From assembly GCA_030431975.1 (NCBI GenBank), contig JAUIHP010000025.1, forward strand, positions 16,522-80,521: DNA of 64,000 bases, written 5' to 3'. How positions within the stretch are numbered: position 1 is the stretch's first letter; each line of letters begins with the position of its first letter. The stretch is from a bacterium (lineage in GTDB: Bacteria; Eisenbacteria; RBG-16-71-46; CAIMUX01). Below are positions 44,252 through 52,773 of the stretch, piece by piece. The notes beneath the pieces are model-generated. The model was not told where the DNA came from and did not search any database. It worked only from the letters and a program-made list of their open reading frames with translations. The position numbers and the translations under genes were made by a program.

Positions 44252-44749
44252 TCAGGTTGCGGGATTCTTCAGCTCGAGCACGGTCCGATTCGGAAGATGA
44301 AGTTCCAAGGTCCAGCCTGCGGCCACAGTCTCTTCGAGTTCGAAGGGAACGCCGTTTTCTACGTCACAGGCGGTAATCACGTGTTCCTCGTGAAGCCAAA
44401 TCAGCTTGGCCGGTTTGTCGCCGGCCTCATGGAGCCAGAGGATTCCCCGCATGGACCAACGCCCGCCGTAGCCGGTGTCGGCAACGACCAGCCCAAGTTC
44501 CCCTTCGTCGAAGGTCTCGGTCAGAGTCACCGGACCCACGCCCAAATCGACGGTCGGCGCTGAGCGAACATCGGCAGCGGAATCATCTGTCCACTTCAGG
44601 TTCCTGATCTGTGAGTCCGCGGCTGCACCGTCGCGACCCGGCGCCGCGTCAGGCTCTTTCGAGAGCAGGTCTGCAACGAGGTTATTCGGAGGGTTCTTCC
44701 ACTCTCCGGTTGCCGAAGCCTTCTTCAGAATGTCATCGAAACGGCTCAT
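44252..44749 (-). CDS. Unknown protein between ECF sigma and CHAT-TPR genes
   Basis: 165 aa; its ATG overlaps the sigma stop (44746-44749). The first ~55 residues are polar and look disordered (FDDILKKASATGEW, ADSQIRNLKWTDD); the remainder is beta-rich (LTETFDEGELGLVVADTG, RWSMRGILWLHEAG, LIWLHEEHVITACDV, GWTLELHLPNRTVLEL). No membrane helix, no signal and no family I know. Position between a sigma factor and a caspase-like protease suggests a regulator, anti-sigma-like partner or protease substrate. Confidence 0.65.
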   Translation of the reverse strand: MSRFDDILKKASATGEWKNPPNNLVADLLSKEPDAAPGRDGAAADSQIRNLKWTDDSAADVRSAPTVDLGVGPVTLTETFDEGELGLVVADTGYGGRWSMRGILWLHEAGDKPAKLIWLHEEHVITACDVENGVPFELEETVAAGWTLELHLPNRTVLELKNPAT

Positions 44750-45444
44750 CGTTCGGCTACAGCTTCTCGGGTTCCGTTTTGATCCTCACGAATCGAGGAT
44801 GTCTCGGCCGTGGGACGACTCATCCCTTCACTTTCTTTGAGGACACGCCGCAGCCGCTCGAGACAACGCCCCCGGATCGGTCCAATCGATCCGACGGCCA
44901 TTCCCGAACGACGCGCCACTTCTTTGTATCCCTGCGGACCCGTCCGGTAGAAGAGTTCTCGCAGAAGCTCCGCGCACTTGCCTCCCAGTCGGTCGAGAGC
45001 CCGTTCGATTCGCACCCGCGCGTCTTCGTCGGAAGCAAGTTCATCCGGGAGTATCCCCGGATCCGGAATGTTTCGAAACTGTCCATAGATGAAGCGTCGG
45101 TGGCGGGCAGCGTACTTGTAGGAGAGCCGGCGCGTCGCCACTTCGAGCCACCGGGGAAGGGCCTCCGGACTCTCGATGGTTCGAATGCGGCGATGCAAGT
45201 CGATCCAGACTTCCTGTGCGACGTCTGCGGCATCGTCTTCTTCGAGTCCGACGCGTCGAGCCGTAGCCACGACCAGGTCCTGGAATCGTTCGACGAGTTC
45301 GGACCAGGCGCGGTTGTCACCGCCTCTGCACCGTAGAACGAGTTCGAGCTCGCTGGTGCGGAGCCTCCGCGGCAAACGCGAAACGTCGGATCGTTTTCGA
45401 TCCTCCGCCGACGTCGTCGTGACAGGTTCGAGCGGTCGGTGCAC
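44746..45444 (-). CDS. ECF-type sigma factor
   Basis: 232 aa from GTG 45444 with GGGAGAG just upstream. Region 2: LVLRCRGGDNRAWSELVERF, DAADVAQEVWIDLHRRI, PEALPRWLEVATRRLSYKYA. Region 4: ERALDRLGGKCAELLRELFY and GPQGYKEVARRSGMAVGSIG. The last 30 residues are a polar tail. It is coupled to the next gene by an ATGA overlap. No classical membrane anti-sigma gene is adjacent, so control may involve the CHAT-TPR protein or the 165-residue protein. Confidence 0.88.
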   Translation of the reverse strand: MHRPLEPVTTTSAEDRKRSDVSRLPRRLRTSELELVLRCRGGDNRAWSELVERFQDLVVATARRVGLEEDDAADVAQEVWIDLHRRIRTIESPEALPRWLEVATRRLSYKYAARHRRFIYGQFRNIPDPGILPDELASDEDARVRIERALDRLGGKCAELLRELFYRTGPQGYKEVARRSGMAVGSIGPIRGRCLERLRRVLKESEGMSRPTAETSSIREDQNGTREAVAER

Positions 45445-45579
45445 TCTCCCGTTCCCATGACGCAGTCCGACACGACCCGACCCGACAGAACTTGTGGGTA
45501 GGCGGTGCCGGCCCCGGTGCCGCCGGCGCTACCGCCGACGACCGGGTGATTCGGTTCACCCAATTCGGGCGCCGAGATC

Positions 45580-45592
45580 GCGTTTGGATACA
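45580..45592 (-). promoter_or_regulatory. 13-base motif upstream of the CHAT/ECF operon
   Basis: TGTATCCAAACGC on the minus strand, 136 bases before the sigma start codon, identical to the copy at 28566-28578. It lies at the very end of, and partly before, the stop region of the upstream subtilisin-like gene. A GAACTT block lies about 12 bases away on its upstream side, reminiscent of ECF -35 elements. Confidence 0.4.
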
Positions 45593-45612
45593 TGGGAGTG
45601 TGCAAGTTCATT

Positions 45613-46899
45613 TCAAAGGTCCCCGTCGCCGCCGATCTCGAGCACGGCCTGCAACGGATCGACCCGTCCGTACTCGACGGCATTCGTCGGATTGACGGGC
45701 TTCGACGTCAGGGTGACACAGCGCGCTCCAATCAGCGGGGAGACGCGGTGCGCCTCGATGGCCAAAGCAACGGAGCCGCTCACGATCGGTGTCGCCATGG
45801 AGGTTCCAGTCCCGAAGGCAGCCTCGGCGCGAGGATATCCACTGAGAATCAGTTCGCCCGGAGCGGCCACAGCAATGCCGTTCCCGGACCCCGACCACGA
45901 AAGAAGTTCGTCGTCATCCGTGACTGCGGCAACTCCCAACGTATACGGCGAGGTGGCAGGATACGTCGCGGCCTCGTTGCCGTAGTTGCCGGCTGCGGCG
46001 ATGACGGCGACGCCCTTCAACCAGCACTCTTCGAGAACCGCGTCGAGCGCGGTTTGCTGTGACGCCACCGAGATACTCAGGTTGATCACGTCCGCATCCA
46101 TGGCCAGGGCCAGCTTCAGCGCTTTGACGATGTCCCACAGACTCCCGACTCCGTCGTCCGTGATGGCCCGGATGGGGACGAGCTGTGCGCCGGGCGCGAC
46201 CAACGCGACACAACCGGCGACGTGCGTGCCGTGTCCGAATCCTTCGTCCAGCTCGCCGTCCTCGTCCTGGTCGATGTGGTCCTTGTATTCCTCGGACTCG
46301 AACCCGGAGTCGTCAGGCAACTCGACCGTACGCCCGCGCAGAAGCGGATGTCGGGAATATGCGCCCGTATCGATGACGGCCACGCGAACGTCGTCCCCCG
46401 TCGCCACCGCATGAGCCGACCGGAGATTCAGGTTGTTCAGCCACTCCTGGTCGTCCACCGCCTCCTGGTTGAATCCGCCTTCGAGAAAGCCGACGAGCAG
46501 AGTTTGGACCTCGCCGATGAAGACCTCGGCATTCGGGTCCGCGCCGGTAACCCCCTCTTCATGACGAAGGGCGGTGAAGTCGAAACCCGTCGGGATGTCA
46601 TAGCGGACGAGCAGGCCGTCCGGAGTCTCGACGATCTCGATGATGTCGATCTCGTAGGCGGCTGCGATCTCGTCGGGATCGCCGTTCGAATCGAAGACCA
46701 CGACCGCTTCGTTGTCGTTCGGAAGCACCAGCCGTTCGACGAAGTTTTCCATCTGGAAGTGGGCGAGCGCCGGAGCATCCATGGCCAGCCCGTCCGACTT
46801 GGACCCAATGAGGTTGTCGTCCGGCGAGCACCCCTGAAGTCCGCTCCCCGCCGCCACCGAAACCGCTACCGCCATCAACCCCAACGTCTTGGACCGCAT
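45613..46899 (-). CDS. Subtilisin-like serine protease lipoprotein (S8 family), paralogue 2
   Basis: 428 aa from ATG 46899, chosen for AGGAGGTGG 5 bases upstream; upstream frame extension has no signal. The leader MRSKTLGLMAVAVSVAAG ends at lipobox GLQGC (Cys24). A prodomain-like part includes VETPDGLLVRYDIPTGFDF. Catalytic residues: Asp177 (AVIDTGAY), His226 (GHGTHVAG), Asn in AAAGNYGN, Ser367 (GTGTSMATP). The acidic insert DHIDQDEDGELDEG between Asp and His mirrors that of paralogue 1. Sequence and architecture show that the two arose by duplication. It ends 169 bases before the CHAT operon's sigma gene on the same strand. Confidence 0.9.
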   Translation of the reverse strand: MRSKTLGLMAVAVSVAAGSGLQGCSPDDNLIGSKSDGLAMDAPALAHFQMENFVERLVLPNDNEAVVVFDSNGDPDEIAAAYEIDIIEIVETPDGLLVRYDIPTGFDFTALRHEEGVTGADPNAEVFIGEVQTLLVGFLEGGFNQEAVDDQEWLNNLNLRSAHAVATGDDVRVAVIDTGAYSRHPLLRGRTVELPDDSGFESEEYKDHIDQDEDGELDEGFGHGTHVAGCVALVAPGAQLVPIRAITDDGVGSLWDIVKALKLALAMDADVINLSISVASQQTALDAVLEECWLKGVAVIAAAGNYGNEAATYPATSPYTLGVAAVTDDDELLSWSGSGNGIAVAAPGELILSGYPRAEAAFGTGTSMATPIVSGSVALAIEAHRVSPLIGARCVTLTSKPVNPTNAVEYGRVDPLQAVLEIGGDGDL

Positions 46900-47199
46900 A
46901 TGACCACCTCCTGGGAGTCCCCCTCCCGTCCACGCGAGGGAAGACCCACATGTTGCAACGCATCCCAAACCGTTCATCCGTACCGGCCAGCGACCTGGGT
47001 CGTCGAAGGCCGGCTGATTGTCTGGGCAGGCAAGGGAGCTTGAGATACACCCTATTTGAACTTTTTTGTCGGGAACGGAGGAAGGGGATTCTGGCTTCTG
47101 GCCAGCCATAGGCCACATGACCTGTAGACTCACGTCCGTCGGGGACTTCGAGGACTCGCGTCTCGCCGGCGGCCAGGCACACCGGAAACGTCTTGAGCC
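46900..47199. other. Upstream region of the second subtilisin-like gene
   Basis: 300 bases without a gene. GGGTGTATC on the minus strand (47044-47052), 145 bases before the start codon, resembles the motif upstream of the first paralogue. A T-rich block flanks it (CTTTTTTG at 47061-47068 on the plus strand). Confidence 0.4.
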
Positions 47200-47391
47200 T
47201 TAGGAACGCTTGTAGTTGCCGGTGACCCGGGCCATCAGCTGCTGCGCCTGTGCCGGGTTCATCTTGCCGACGCGGGCGCGGAACTTGTCGGCTGCGCCCC
47301 CCCGGAGCGTCGTGACGACCCTCCCGTCACGGGAGATGAAGACCTGCCCGTCCTTGGCGATTCGGTAGCTGAACCCGAGGTCTTCGGACAC
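47200..47391 (-). CDS. Small conserved protein of unknown function
   Basis: 63 aa: FSYRIAKDGQVFISRDGRVV, then TTLRGGAADKF and QQLMARVTGNYKR. I recognise the pattern of a short protein found across several phyla (FxYRxTKxxxVFI...V.L.G..A..F...ARVTGN.KR), with no known function. Two beta-strand pairs then a helix are likely. It starts 3 bases after rdgB ends, on the same strand, so it belongs to the murI-rph-rdgB operon. Confidence 0.7.
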   Translation of the reverse strand: MSEDLGFSYRIAKDGQVFISRDGRVVTTLRGGAADKFRARVGKMNPAQAQQLMARVTGNYKRS

Positions 47392-47394
47392 GTT

Positions 47395-47994
47395 CTAGAG
47401 CTCCGCGAGGCGGGCTTCGATGAGAGCTCGGGCCTTGGCGAGCGCGCGGCCGCGGTGGCTGACCGACCGCTTCTCCTCCATCGTCATCTCCGCAAAGGTG
47501 CGCCCCATCTCGGGGACGAAGACGACCGGGTCGTAGCCGAATCCGCCGTCTCCCCGCGGCTCTTCGGTAATGCGGCCGTCGAGCGCGCCCTCGACAGTGG
47601 TGTCCTCTCCCAGGCCAACGAGGGCGATACAGCAACGGAAGGTCGCCGTCCGCTCGGGCTCGGGAACGCCTTTCAGTTCGCGGAGGAGCTTCTCTACGTT
47701 GTCGGCGTAGGAAGCGTTTTCTCCCGCGAATCGTGCGCTGTAGATTCCGGGTGCGCCGTTCAGGGCGTGAACTTCCAAGCCCGTATCGTCGGCCAGAGCG
47801 ATCTTGCCGAAGTGTCCGGCCACGAAGCGGGCCTTGAGCAGTGCGTTCTCTTCCAGCGTCGATCCGGTTTCCTCGACTTCGGGCCAGCCGCCGACGTCGT
47901 CCGAAGAAAGAACTCGAACATCGAGCCCCGTGAGGGCGTGGGCGAGTTCGCGTGCCTTGTCCTTGTTCTGCGAGGCCAGAATGATCTCAGTCAT
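47395..47994 (-). CDS. rdgB: XTP/dITP diphosphatase (Ham1/RdgB)
   Basis: 199 aa from ATG 47994 with AGGTGGAAGGA upstream. It starts IILASQNKDKARELAHAL, and has LADDTGLEVHALNGAPGIYS, ARFAGENASYADNVEKLL, EPRGDGGFGYDPVVFVPEMG, RTFAEMTMEEKRSVSHRG. These are the conserved nucleotide and Mg2+ binding blocks of the family. The enzyme hydrolyses ITP, dITP and XTP to keep deaminated purines out of DNA and RNA. It follows rph by 14 bases, a common pairing. Confidence 0.95.
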   Translation of the reverse strand: MTEIILASQNKDKARELAHALTGLDVRVLSSDDVGGWPEVEETGSTLEENALLKARFVAGHFGKIALADDTGLEVHALNGAPGIYSARFAGENASYADNVEKLLRELKGVPEPERTATFRCCIALVGLGEDTTVEGALDGRITEEPRGDGGFGYDPVVFVPEMGRTFAEMTMEEKRSVSHRGRALAKARALIEARLAEL

Positions 47995-48008
47995 GAGTTC
48001 CTTCCACC

Positions 48009-48740
48009 TCAAACGAGGATGGTCTTGGGCTTCGTATCCTTGTCGAAGCAACGCTCCTGCGCCTTGAGCAAGCGACCGATCCCGCGCATGGCTAGTTTGA
48101 CGAGGGCCTGGTTTTGCGAGACAGAGAACGGCTTTCGCTCCGCCGTGCCCTGCACTTCGATCAACTCGCCTTCGCCGGTCGCGACAACGTTGAAGTCGAC
48201 TTCGGCGCGCGAGTCTTCCTCGTAGCAGAGGTCGAGAAGCGGCTCACCGTCGACCAGACCGACCGAAACCGCAGCAACCTGGCCAGTCAAAGGATTCTCG
48301 TCCAGATCCCCGTTTCGGAGCAGCTTCTCGATCGCTTCGCGCAACGCTACATAGGCGGCGGTGATCGATGCGGTACGAGTTCCGCCATCGGCGTCCATGA
48401 CATCGCAGTCAACGATGACACGACGCTCTCCCAGCTTCTTCAGGTCCACGATCGAACGCAGGGAGCGACCGATCAGGCGCTGGATCTCCTGCGAACGTCC
48501 GCTGACCTTTCCGCGCGCAGCACGATCAGAAACAGAGCCCGGCATCATTCCGTACTCGGCCGTCACCCAACCTTCGCCTCTTCCGCGGAGCCACGGTGGA
48601 ACCTGCTCTTCGACAAAGGCTGCGCAGAGCACTCGCGTCTGACCCATGGAGATGTAGGCGGAGCCTTGCGGATGGCGCAGGACCGACCGGTAGATTCGAA
48701 CTTTGCGCAAAGAGGCCGCGCCGCGACCGTCGATTCTCAT
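48009..48740 (-). CDS. rph: Ribonuclease PH
   Basis: 243 aa from ATG 48740, whose ATGA overlaps the murI stop. Conserved blocks: MRIDGRGAASLRKVRI (usually RxDGRxxDxLRxxxI), ISMGQTRVLCAAFVEEQVP, GWVTAEYGMMPGSV, GRSQEIQRLIGRSLRSIVDL, DCDVMDADGGTRTASITAAY. It trims tRNA 3' ends by phosphorolysis. All catalytic positions of the family seem kept. A note on the start: the usual first residues match only from this ATG. Confidence 0.95.
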   Translation of the reverse strand: MRIDGRGAASLRKVRIYRSVLRHPQGSAYISMGQTRVLCAAFVEEQVPPWLRGRGEGWVTAEYGMMPGSVSDRAARGKVSGRSQEIQRLIGRSLRSIVDLKKLGERRVIVDCDVMDADGGTRTASITAAYVALREAIEKLLRNGDLDENPLTGQVAAVSVGLVDGEPLLDLCYEEDSRAEVDFNVVATGEGELIEVQGTAERKPFSVSQNQALVKLAMRGIGRLLKAQERCFDKDTKPKTILV

Positions 48741-49624
48741 CGGGATGCTCCTCGCTCGTACCAGGGCAGGTCGTTCTGATCGACCCAAACCAACGGCTCG
48801 AGTCCGTGTCCCAGGAACCGTTCGCCAACCTGGCGGAACTGTCCGGGGACGTCGCTGACATAATAGGCATGCTCACCACGACCGGGCTCGCCCCGATTCG
48901 ATTCACCAAGATCTGGTTCGCCCGAACCGGTTCCGCCTCGCCGCAGGCCGGAGTCGACGAGACGAGTCTGGACTTCGGTGATCGTTTCGACCGCGGTGTC
49001 GACAAGGGTCACGTCGTCACCGACGACCCGCTGGAGTGTGTCCTTGAGCAACGGATAGTGCGTGCATCCGAGAATGAGCGTGTCGATTCCGTGATCCAGC
49101 ACCTCCGCCAGGTAGGTGCGGGCCACCGACTCGGCGACTTCTCCCTCGACCCAGCCCTCCTCGGCCAATGGAACGAAGAGAGGACAGGCCTTTCCGACCA
49201 CTTCCAGCTTATCGTCGATCTTGTGGATCGCCGCGTCGTAGGCACGCGAGCCGATGGTCGCCTGGGTACCGATGACTCCGATGCGTCCGTTCCGCGTCGC
49301 CGCCGCCGCAGCGCGCGCTCCCGGCTCGATCACTCCGATCATAGGAATGCGAAACTCGCGCTGCAGAGTGGGAAGGGCAAGCGCACTGGCGCTGTTGCAG
49401 GCGACGATCAGAAACTTGACGCGCATGCGTTCAAGGAAGAGCGCGTTTTCACGGGAGAACCGCGTCACGGTGTCGGCGGACTTGGTTCCGTAGGGAACGC
49501 GCGCGGTGTCGCCGAAGTAGACGATGCCTTCCTCCGGCATCTGCTGCAGCAGCTCCCGAACGACGGTCAGGCCGCCGATGCCCGAATCGAAAACTCCGAT
49601 CGGTGCGTCCGCGGGACCGGACAT
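48737..49624 (-). CDS. murI: Glutamate racemase
   Basis: 295 aa. GVFDSGIGGLTVVRELLQQM at the N-terminus, catalytic Cys in VACNSASALA and second catalytic Cys in LGCTHYPLL, with GDTARVPYGTKS and PMIGVIEPGA between. It supplies D-glutamate for peptidoglycan. The C-terminal section after the second Cys carries a ~40-residue low-complexity insert (GSGEPDLGESNRGEPGRGEH) before the final block, not typical of the family and probably a surface loop. Its ATG shares one base with the stop of the GerMN gene. Confidence 0.95.
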   Translation of the reverse strand: MSGPADAPIGVFDSGIGGLTVVRELLQQMPEEGIVYFGDTARVPYGTKSADTVTRFSRENALFLERMRVKFLIVACNSASALALPTLQREFRIPMIGVIEPGARAAAAATRNGRIGVIGTQATIGSRAYDAAIHKIDDKLEVVGKACPLFVPLAEEGWVEGEVAESVARTYLAEVLDHGIDTLILGCTHYPLLKDTLQRVVGDDVTLVDTAVETITEVQTRLVDSGLRRGGTGSGEPDLGESNRGEPGRGEHAYYVSDVPGQFRQVGERFLGHGLEPLVWVDQNDLPWYERGASR

Positions 49625-50199
49625 CAGGACTCGTCGTCCAAGGGGAAATCGCGAGCGGCCAGAGGATTCTCGAGATCGAGATAGCCGCCCAGGCTGACGA
49701 TCATCTCGCCGTCCAGAAGAAGACGCACCGCCGTCACTTCCGGGAAGTTGTCACAGATCGTGCGGACGATCGCGGCCACCGCGATCCATTCCTCGCCGTC
49801 ATCGAGCGGACGACGTCCGAGAAGATCCCGAGTGAAGTCGAGGTAGGCCACTCCCCAGCTGTCGAGCAGTACGCCGCGAAGACGCGTACTGGGCGGTACG
49901 ACAGACAGGCCACCTTCGTAGGATCCCGCCGCGAGTTCACGGACACAGGCTCCCATTCGTCCTTGTAAGGATTCGCCACCGGCAATGGTTCGTTGCTCAG
50001 CCTGCAGCGCTACAGAGTTGGGATCGCCGAAGTAGAGCGTGACCAGGTCGGATCGGGGAACTTCCAGCGCGCTTTGCGACCGTGGAACCACGTCGATGGT
50101 TTCCTGAACACGTCCTCGTCCCAACCACAACGCCAGGCCCCCGCCGATGACGGCGATGGCAACAGGCACGGCCCAGGGAAGCCACTTACGAGGTGACAT
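49624..50199 (-). CDS. GerMN domain protein, membrane anchored
   Basis: 191 aa. One N-terminal membrane segment (LPWAVPVAIAVIGGGLALWL) anchors a periplasmic domain. Residues 50-185 match the GerMN pattern: VTLYFGDPNSVALQAEQRTI, LLDSWGVAYLDFTRDL, IAVAAIVRTICDNFPEVTAV, LLLDGEMIVSLGGYLDLENP. GerMN domains occur in spore germination proteins and also in non-sporulating bacteria beside cell-wall amidases. Here the neighbour upstream is an amidase-fold protein and downstream murI, so a cell-wall role is likely. Confidence 0.85.
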   Translation of the reverse strand: MSPRKWLPWAVPVAIAVIGGGLALWLGRGRVQETIDVVPRSQSALEVPRSDLVTLYFGDPNSVALQAEQRTIAGGESLQGRMGACVRELAAGSYEGGLSVVPPSTRLRGVLLDSWGVAYLDFTRDLLGRRPLDDGEEWIAVAAIVRTICDNFPEVTAVRLLLDGEMIVSLGGYLDLENPLAARDFPLDDES

Positions 50200-50253
50200 G
50201 CGATTGCACCTCCGGAGCCGCGGGAACGGGTGACACAGTTCTAATCGTGGCCA

Positions 50254-51885
50254 CTATGGAGACTCCTGCCGACGAAGGAACTCATCGATTCCAAAAGCCA
50301 ACGACTTGGCCACCAGTTCGACCTGATCGCGGTCCGCGAGCGCGCGTCGCCCCTTCTCATCGGCGCGAACCGCCGGGTAGATCAGGACCGCAGGCATCGA
50401 AAGACCCCGGAAGATTCGGGCCGGCCGTTGAACGGTGCGCACAGGTCGGAAGCGCAGTTCGCCTTTCAGTTGCGCCGCCAACAGTCGGGCCAGGTCCTGA
50501 CTCGCACTGCGCTCCAGCCGCGGCGCCTGCCCCCACGGAACCATTCGGTAGGCGCCTTCCAGGTTTCGGATTCGGGACGGAGGCGACAGAACCTGCTCGC
50601 CCCCGGCGGTCGGCAGCGGAGCGCCAACTCCGACCAAGGTCTCGCCCAACCGCTCGTACTGCGCCGACTGTCCCGAAGTCACAAGCAGGAAGTCACGCGC
50701 CTCGGACGACGCATAGCGTTCCAGACGAAGTCCGATCCAAATGTCGGCGTCCGGAACCGACGGCATCTCCGGAGTTCCGGCCGGACCGGGAGTTCGACCC
50801 TCCATCCGTCGATCCGGAACGAAGACGACCTGGTGGTTGAAACGATCTTCCAACTGATTGGCCAACTCAGAGGACAACTGGTCCAGATAATGGTTCTCGT
50901 CGGAGTTGCCGGAACCCTGAGCGCCAACTTCGAGCACGATGCGCGAACCCCAATGCGTCTGGAGACTTCGCGGCAGATAGGAAGTGAGGAGACTGTAGTC
51001 GCTCTTCTTCACGTCCTGAATGTTCTGCGTAAGGGAGATGTGGAGATCCTCGTCGCGATTCTCCGGTCGGGCGCCTACCCAAACCGGATCGAGTTCCAAA
51101 CGAACGCGGAAACCGCTGCCCGTGGGTTCGACGCTGACATCGCGAACACCGCGGTCACGAAAGCGTGGCGCGTTGTAGCCCGGAGGAAGATGAAGTCCGT
51201 GCACATCGATCAACAACTCGCCCGCCGGATCCCAAAGCAACTGATAGTCCCGAGCCGGCCGCGGACGAATCCGAACTTCGAGACGCTTACCGGACCGGTC
51301 GAACTCCAGGTCCTGAATCCACGGTTGTTTCGCCCCCACCAGAAGCTGCGCGCGGGCGTCGTCGTAGATCATCCTCTCCCCGACGATCGGAAGAAGAACA
51401 TCCGGAATGAAGTCCAGCGGAATCCACATCTGGTTCTCGGCGTAGACGACGTTTGAAGGCAGCTGCAACATTTCACGTCGCGTCCAGACCAACGGCGAAT
51501 CGACGAGAAAGGAAACACTGACACTGTCGACGTCGATACGACCTTTGTAGGTATCCGGATTCCAGACGAACCCCTGCCCGCAGATGCGACCGACGTCGCC
51601 CAACCGAAGAAACGCGCCGTCCGCACGCTTCCGTATCGGAGCCTTGAGCGGAAGCCTCCCGTCCCCGAAACGAACTTCCAACGTGTCCGGAATGCGGGCC
51701 ACGCTTTCCGGGATGTCCATGGGGTCCGGTGTGGTATCCCCATCCTGCGCAGCGGCGGGAAAGTCGGCGGGTGCGAAAGGGAAATCCGTGAGCAAACCCA
51801 GGACGGCGAGCGCGGCCAGGAAGGCCAAGGCCACCGCCCGTCTACGTACGGGAGTCGATTGCCGACGTCGGCCGAGTGAGCTCAC
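50254..51885 (-). CDS. N-acetylmuramoyl-L-alanine amidase-fold protein, probably inactive
   Basis: 543 aa from GTG 51885, overlapping the smpB stop by GTGA; the longer frame lies inside smpB. One membrane/signal segment (AVALAFLAALAVLGLLTDF), then a copper-amine-oxidase-like/AMIN-type beta domain (RADGAFLRLGDVGRICGQ; YAENQMWIPLDFI) and a C-terminal domain with the outline of Amidase_3: HWGSRIVLEVGAQGSGNSDE in place of the HGG strand, SSELANQLEDRFNHQVVFVP, and SMPAVLIYPAVRADEKG at the end. The zinc-binding His of PGHGG and the SIHAN motif are not there. It may bind wall peptides or regulate other amidases. Confidence 0.7.
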   Translation of the reverse strand: MSSLGRRRQSTPVRRRAVALAFLAALAVLGLLTDFPFAPADFPAAAQDGDTTPDPMDIPESVARIPDTLEVRFGDGRLPLKAPIRKRADGAFLRLGDVGRICGQGFVWNPDTYKGRIDVDSVSVSFLVDSPLVWTRREMLQLPSNVVYAENQMWIPLDFIPDVLLPIVGERMIYDDARAQLLVGAKQPWIQDLEFDRSGKRLEVRIRPRPARDYQLLWDPAGELLIDVHGLHLPPGYNAPRFRDRGVRDVSVEPTGSGFRVRLELDPVWVGARPENRDEDLHISLTQNIQDVKKSDYSLLTSYLPRSLQTHWGSRIVLEVGAQGSGNSDENHYLDQLSSELANQLEDRFNHQVVFVPDRRMEGRTPGPAGTPEMPSVPDADIWIGLRLERYASSEARDFLLVTSGQSAQYERLGETLVGVGAPLPTAGGEQVLSPPSRIRNLEGAYRMVPWGQAPRLERSASQDLARLLAAQLKGELRFRPVRTVQRPARIFRGLSMPAVLIYPAVRADEKGRRALADRDQVELVAKSLAFGIDEFLRRQESP

Positions 51886-52382
51886 CGCGTCGCTTCCCTG
51901 CGCGCCCGATCCATCTCTCGTTTCGCGTCCTTCTGCTTCGTCGTCTCGCGCTTGTCGAACTGCTTCTTGCCTCGACAAACCCCAATGTCGATCTTGACCT
52001 TGTTCCGGACGAGAGTCACGGCCAACGGAATCAAGGTCAGGCCTTTTTCCTCCACCCGACTCGCCAGCTTGTCGATCTGACGGCGATGGAGGAGAAGTTT
52101 ACGCTTCCGCATAGGTTCGTGGTTGAACTGATGAGCCTGCGGAAACGGGCTGATATGCATCGAGTGGAGCCAGACCTCTCCCCGCTCGACGCTCGCATAG
52201 GCGTCACCCATGTTGACCTTGCCGTCCCGTATGCTCTTGACCTCGGTACCCACGAGAACGATCCCGGTTTCGACGGTGTCGAGGATCTCGTAGTTGTGCC
52301 GTGCCTTCCGATTGGAGACAAGTACGCGACGGTCCGGATTCGAGTCCGATCCGGAACTCTTTTTCTTTTGCTTCTTGGCCAT
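51882..52382 (-). CDS. smpB: SsrA-binding protein SmpB
   Basis: 166 aa. VSNRKARHNYEILDTVETGI, VLVGTEVKSIRDGKVNMGDA, ISPFPQAHQFNHEPMRKRKL and GLTLIPLAVTLVRNKVKIDI are the defining blocks; the C-terminal basic tail (GKKQFDKRETTKQKDAKREM) threads the ribosomal mRNA channel in the family. It has a ~20-residue basic N-terminal extension (AKKQKKKSSGSDSNP). It partners the tmRNA at 26377-26726. First gene of the operon that runs to 47200. Confidence 0.97.
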   Translation of the reverse strand: MAKKQKKKSSGSDSNPDRRVLVSNRKARHNYEILDTVETGIVLVGTEVKSIRDGKVNMGDAYASVERGEVWLHSMHISPFPQAHQFNHEPMRKRKLLLHRRQIDKLASRVEEKGLTLIPLAVTLVRNKVKIDIGVCRGKKQFDKRETTKQKDAKREMDRARREATR

Positions 52383-52592
52383 GAGAACTCTCGTTCGGGG
52401 TACCCGACGCGAAGAACCAAAGCCTACTCAGCCCCACAGCCCCCCGCAACCTATCTCCCTGACCCGTACCAACTTCATCCCACCCGGCGACACGATCCGC
52501 CCTTCCAGGCCACTTGACACTTCCCTTCCCCCCACCTAATCTCCCTCTTCCGGCTCGATTCGAGCCCGGAGTGCATTGAGTGCAAGCCTCTC

Positions 52593-52676
<84 letters not shown>

Positions 52677-52773
52677 ATGCAACTCCCTCCCCCCTCCCAT
52701 TCCCGCCCCCCGTCCGTTAGCATCCCCGTAGCCGCAACCAGAAACCGCCCCAAACGGGCAATCCAGAACCCAA

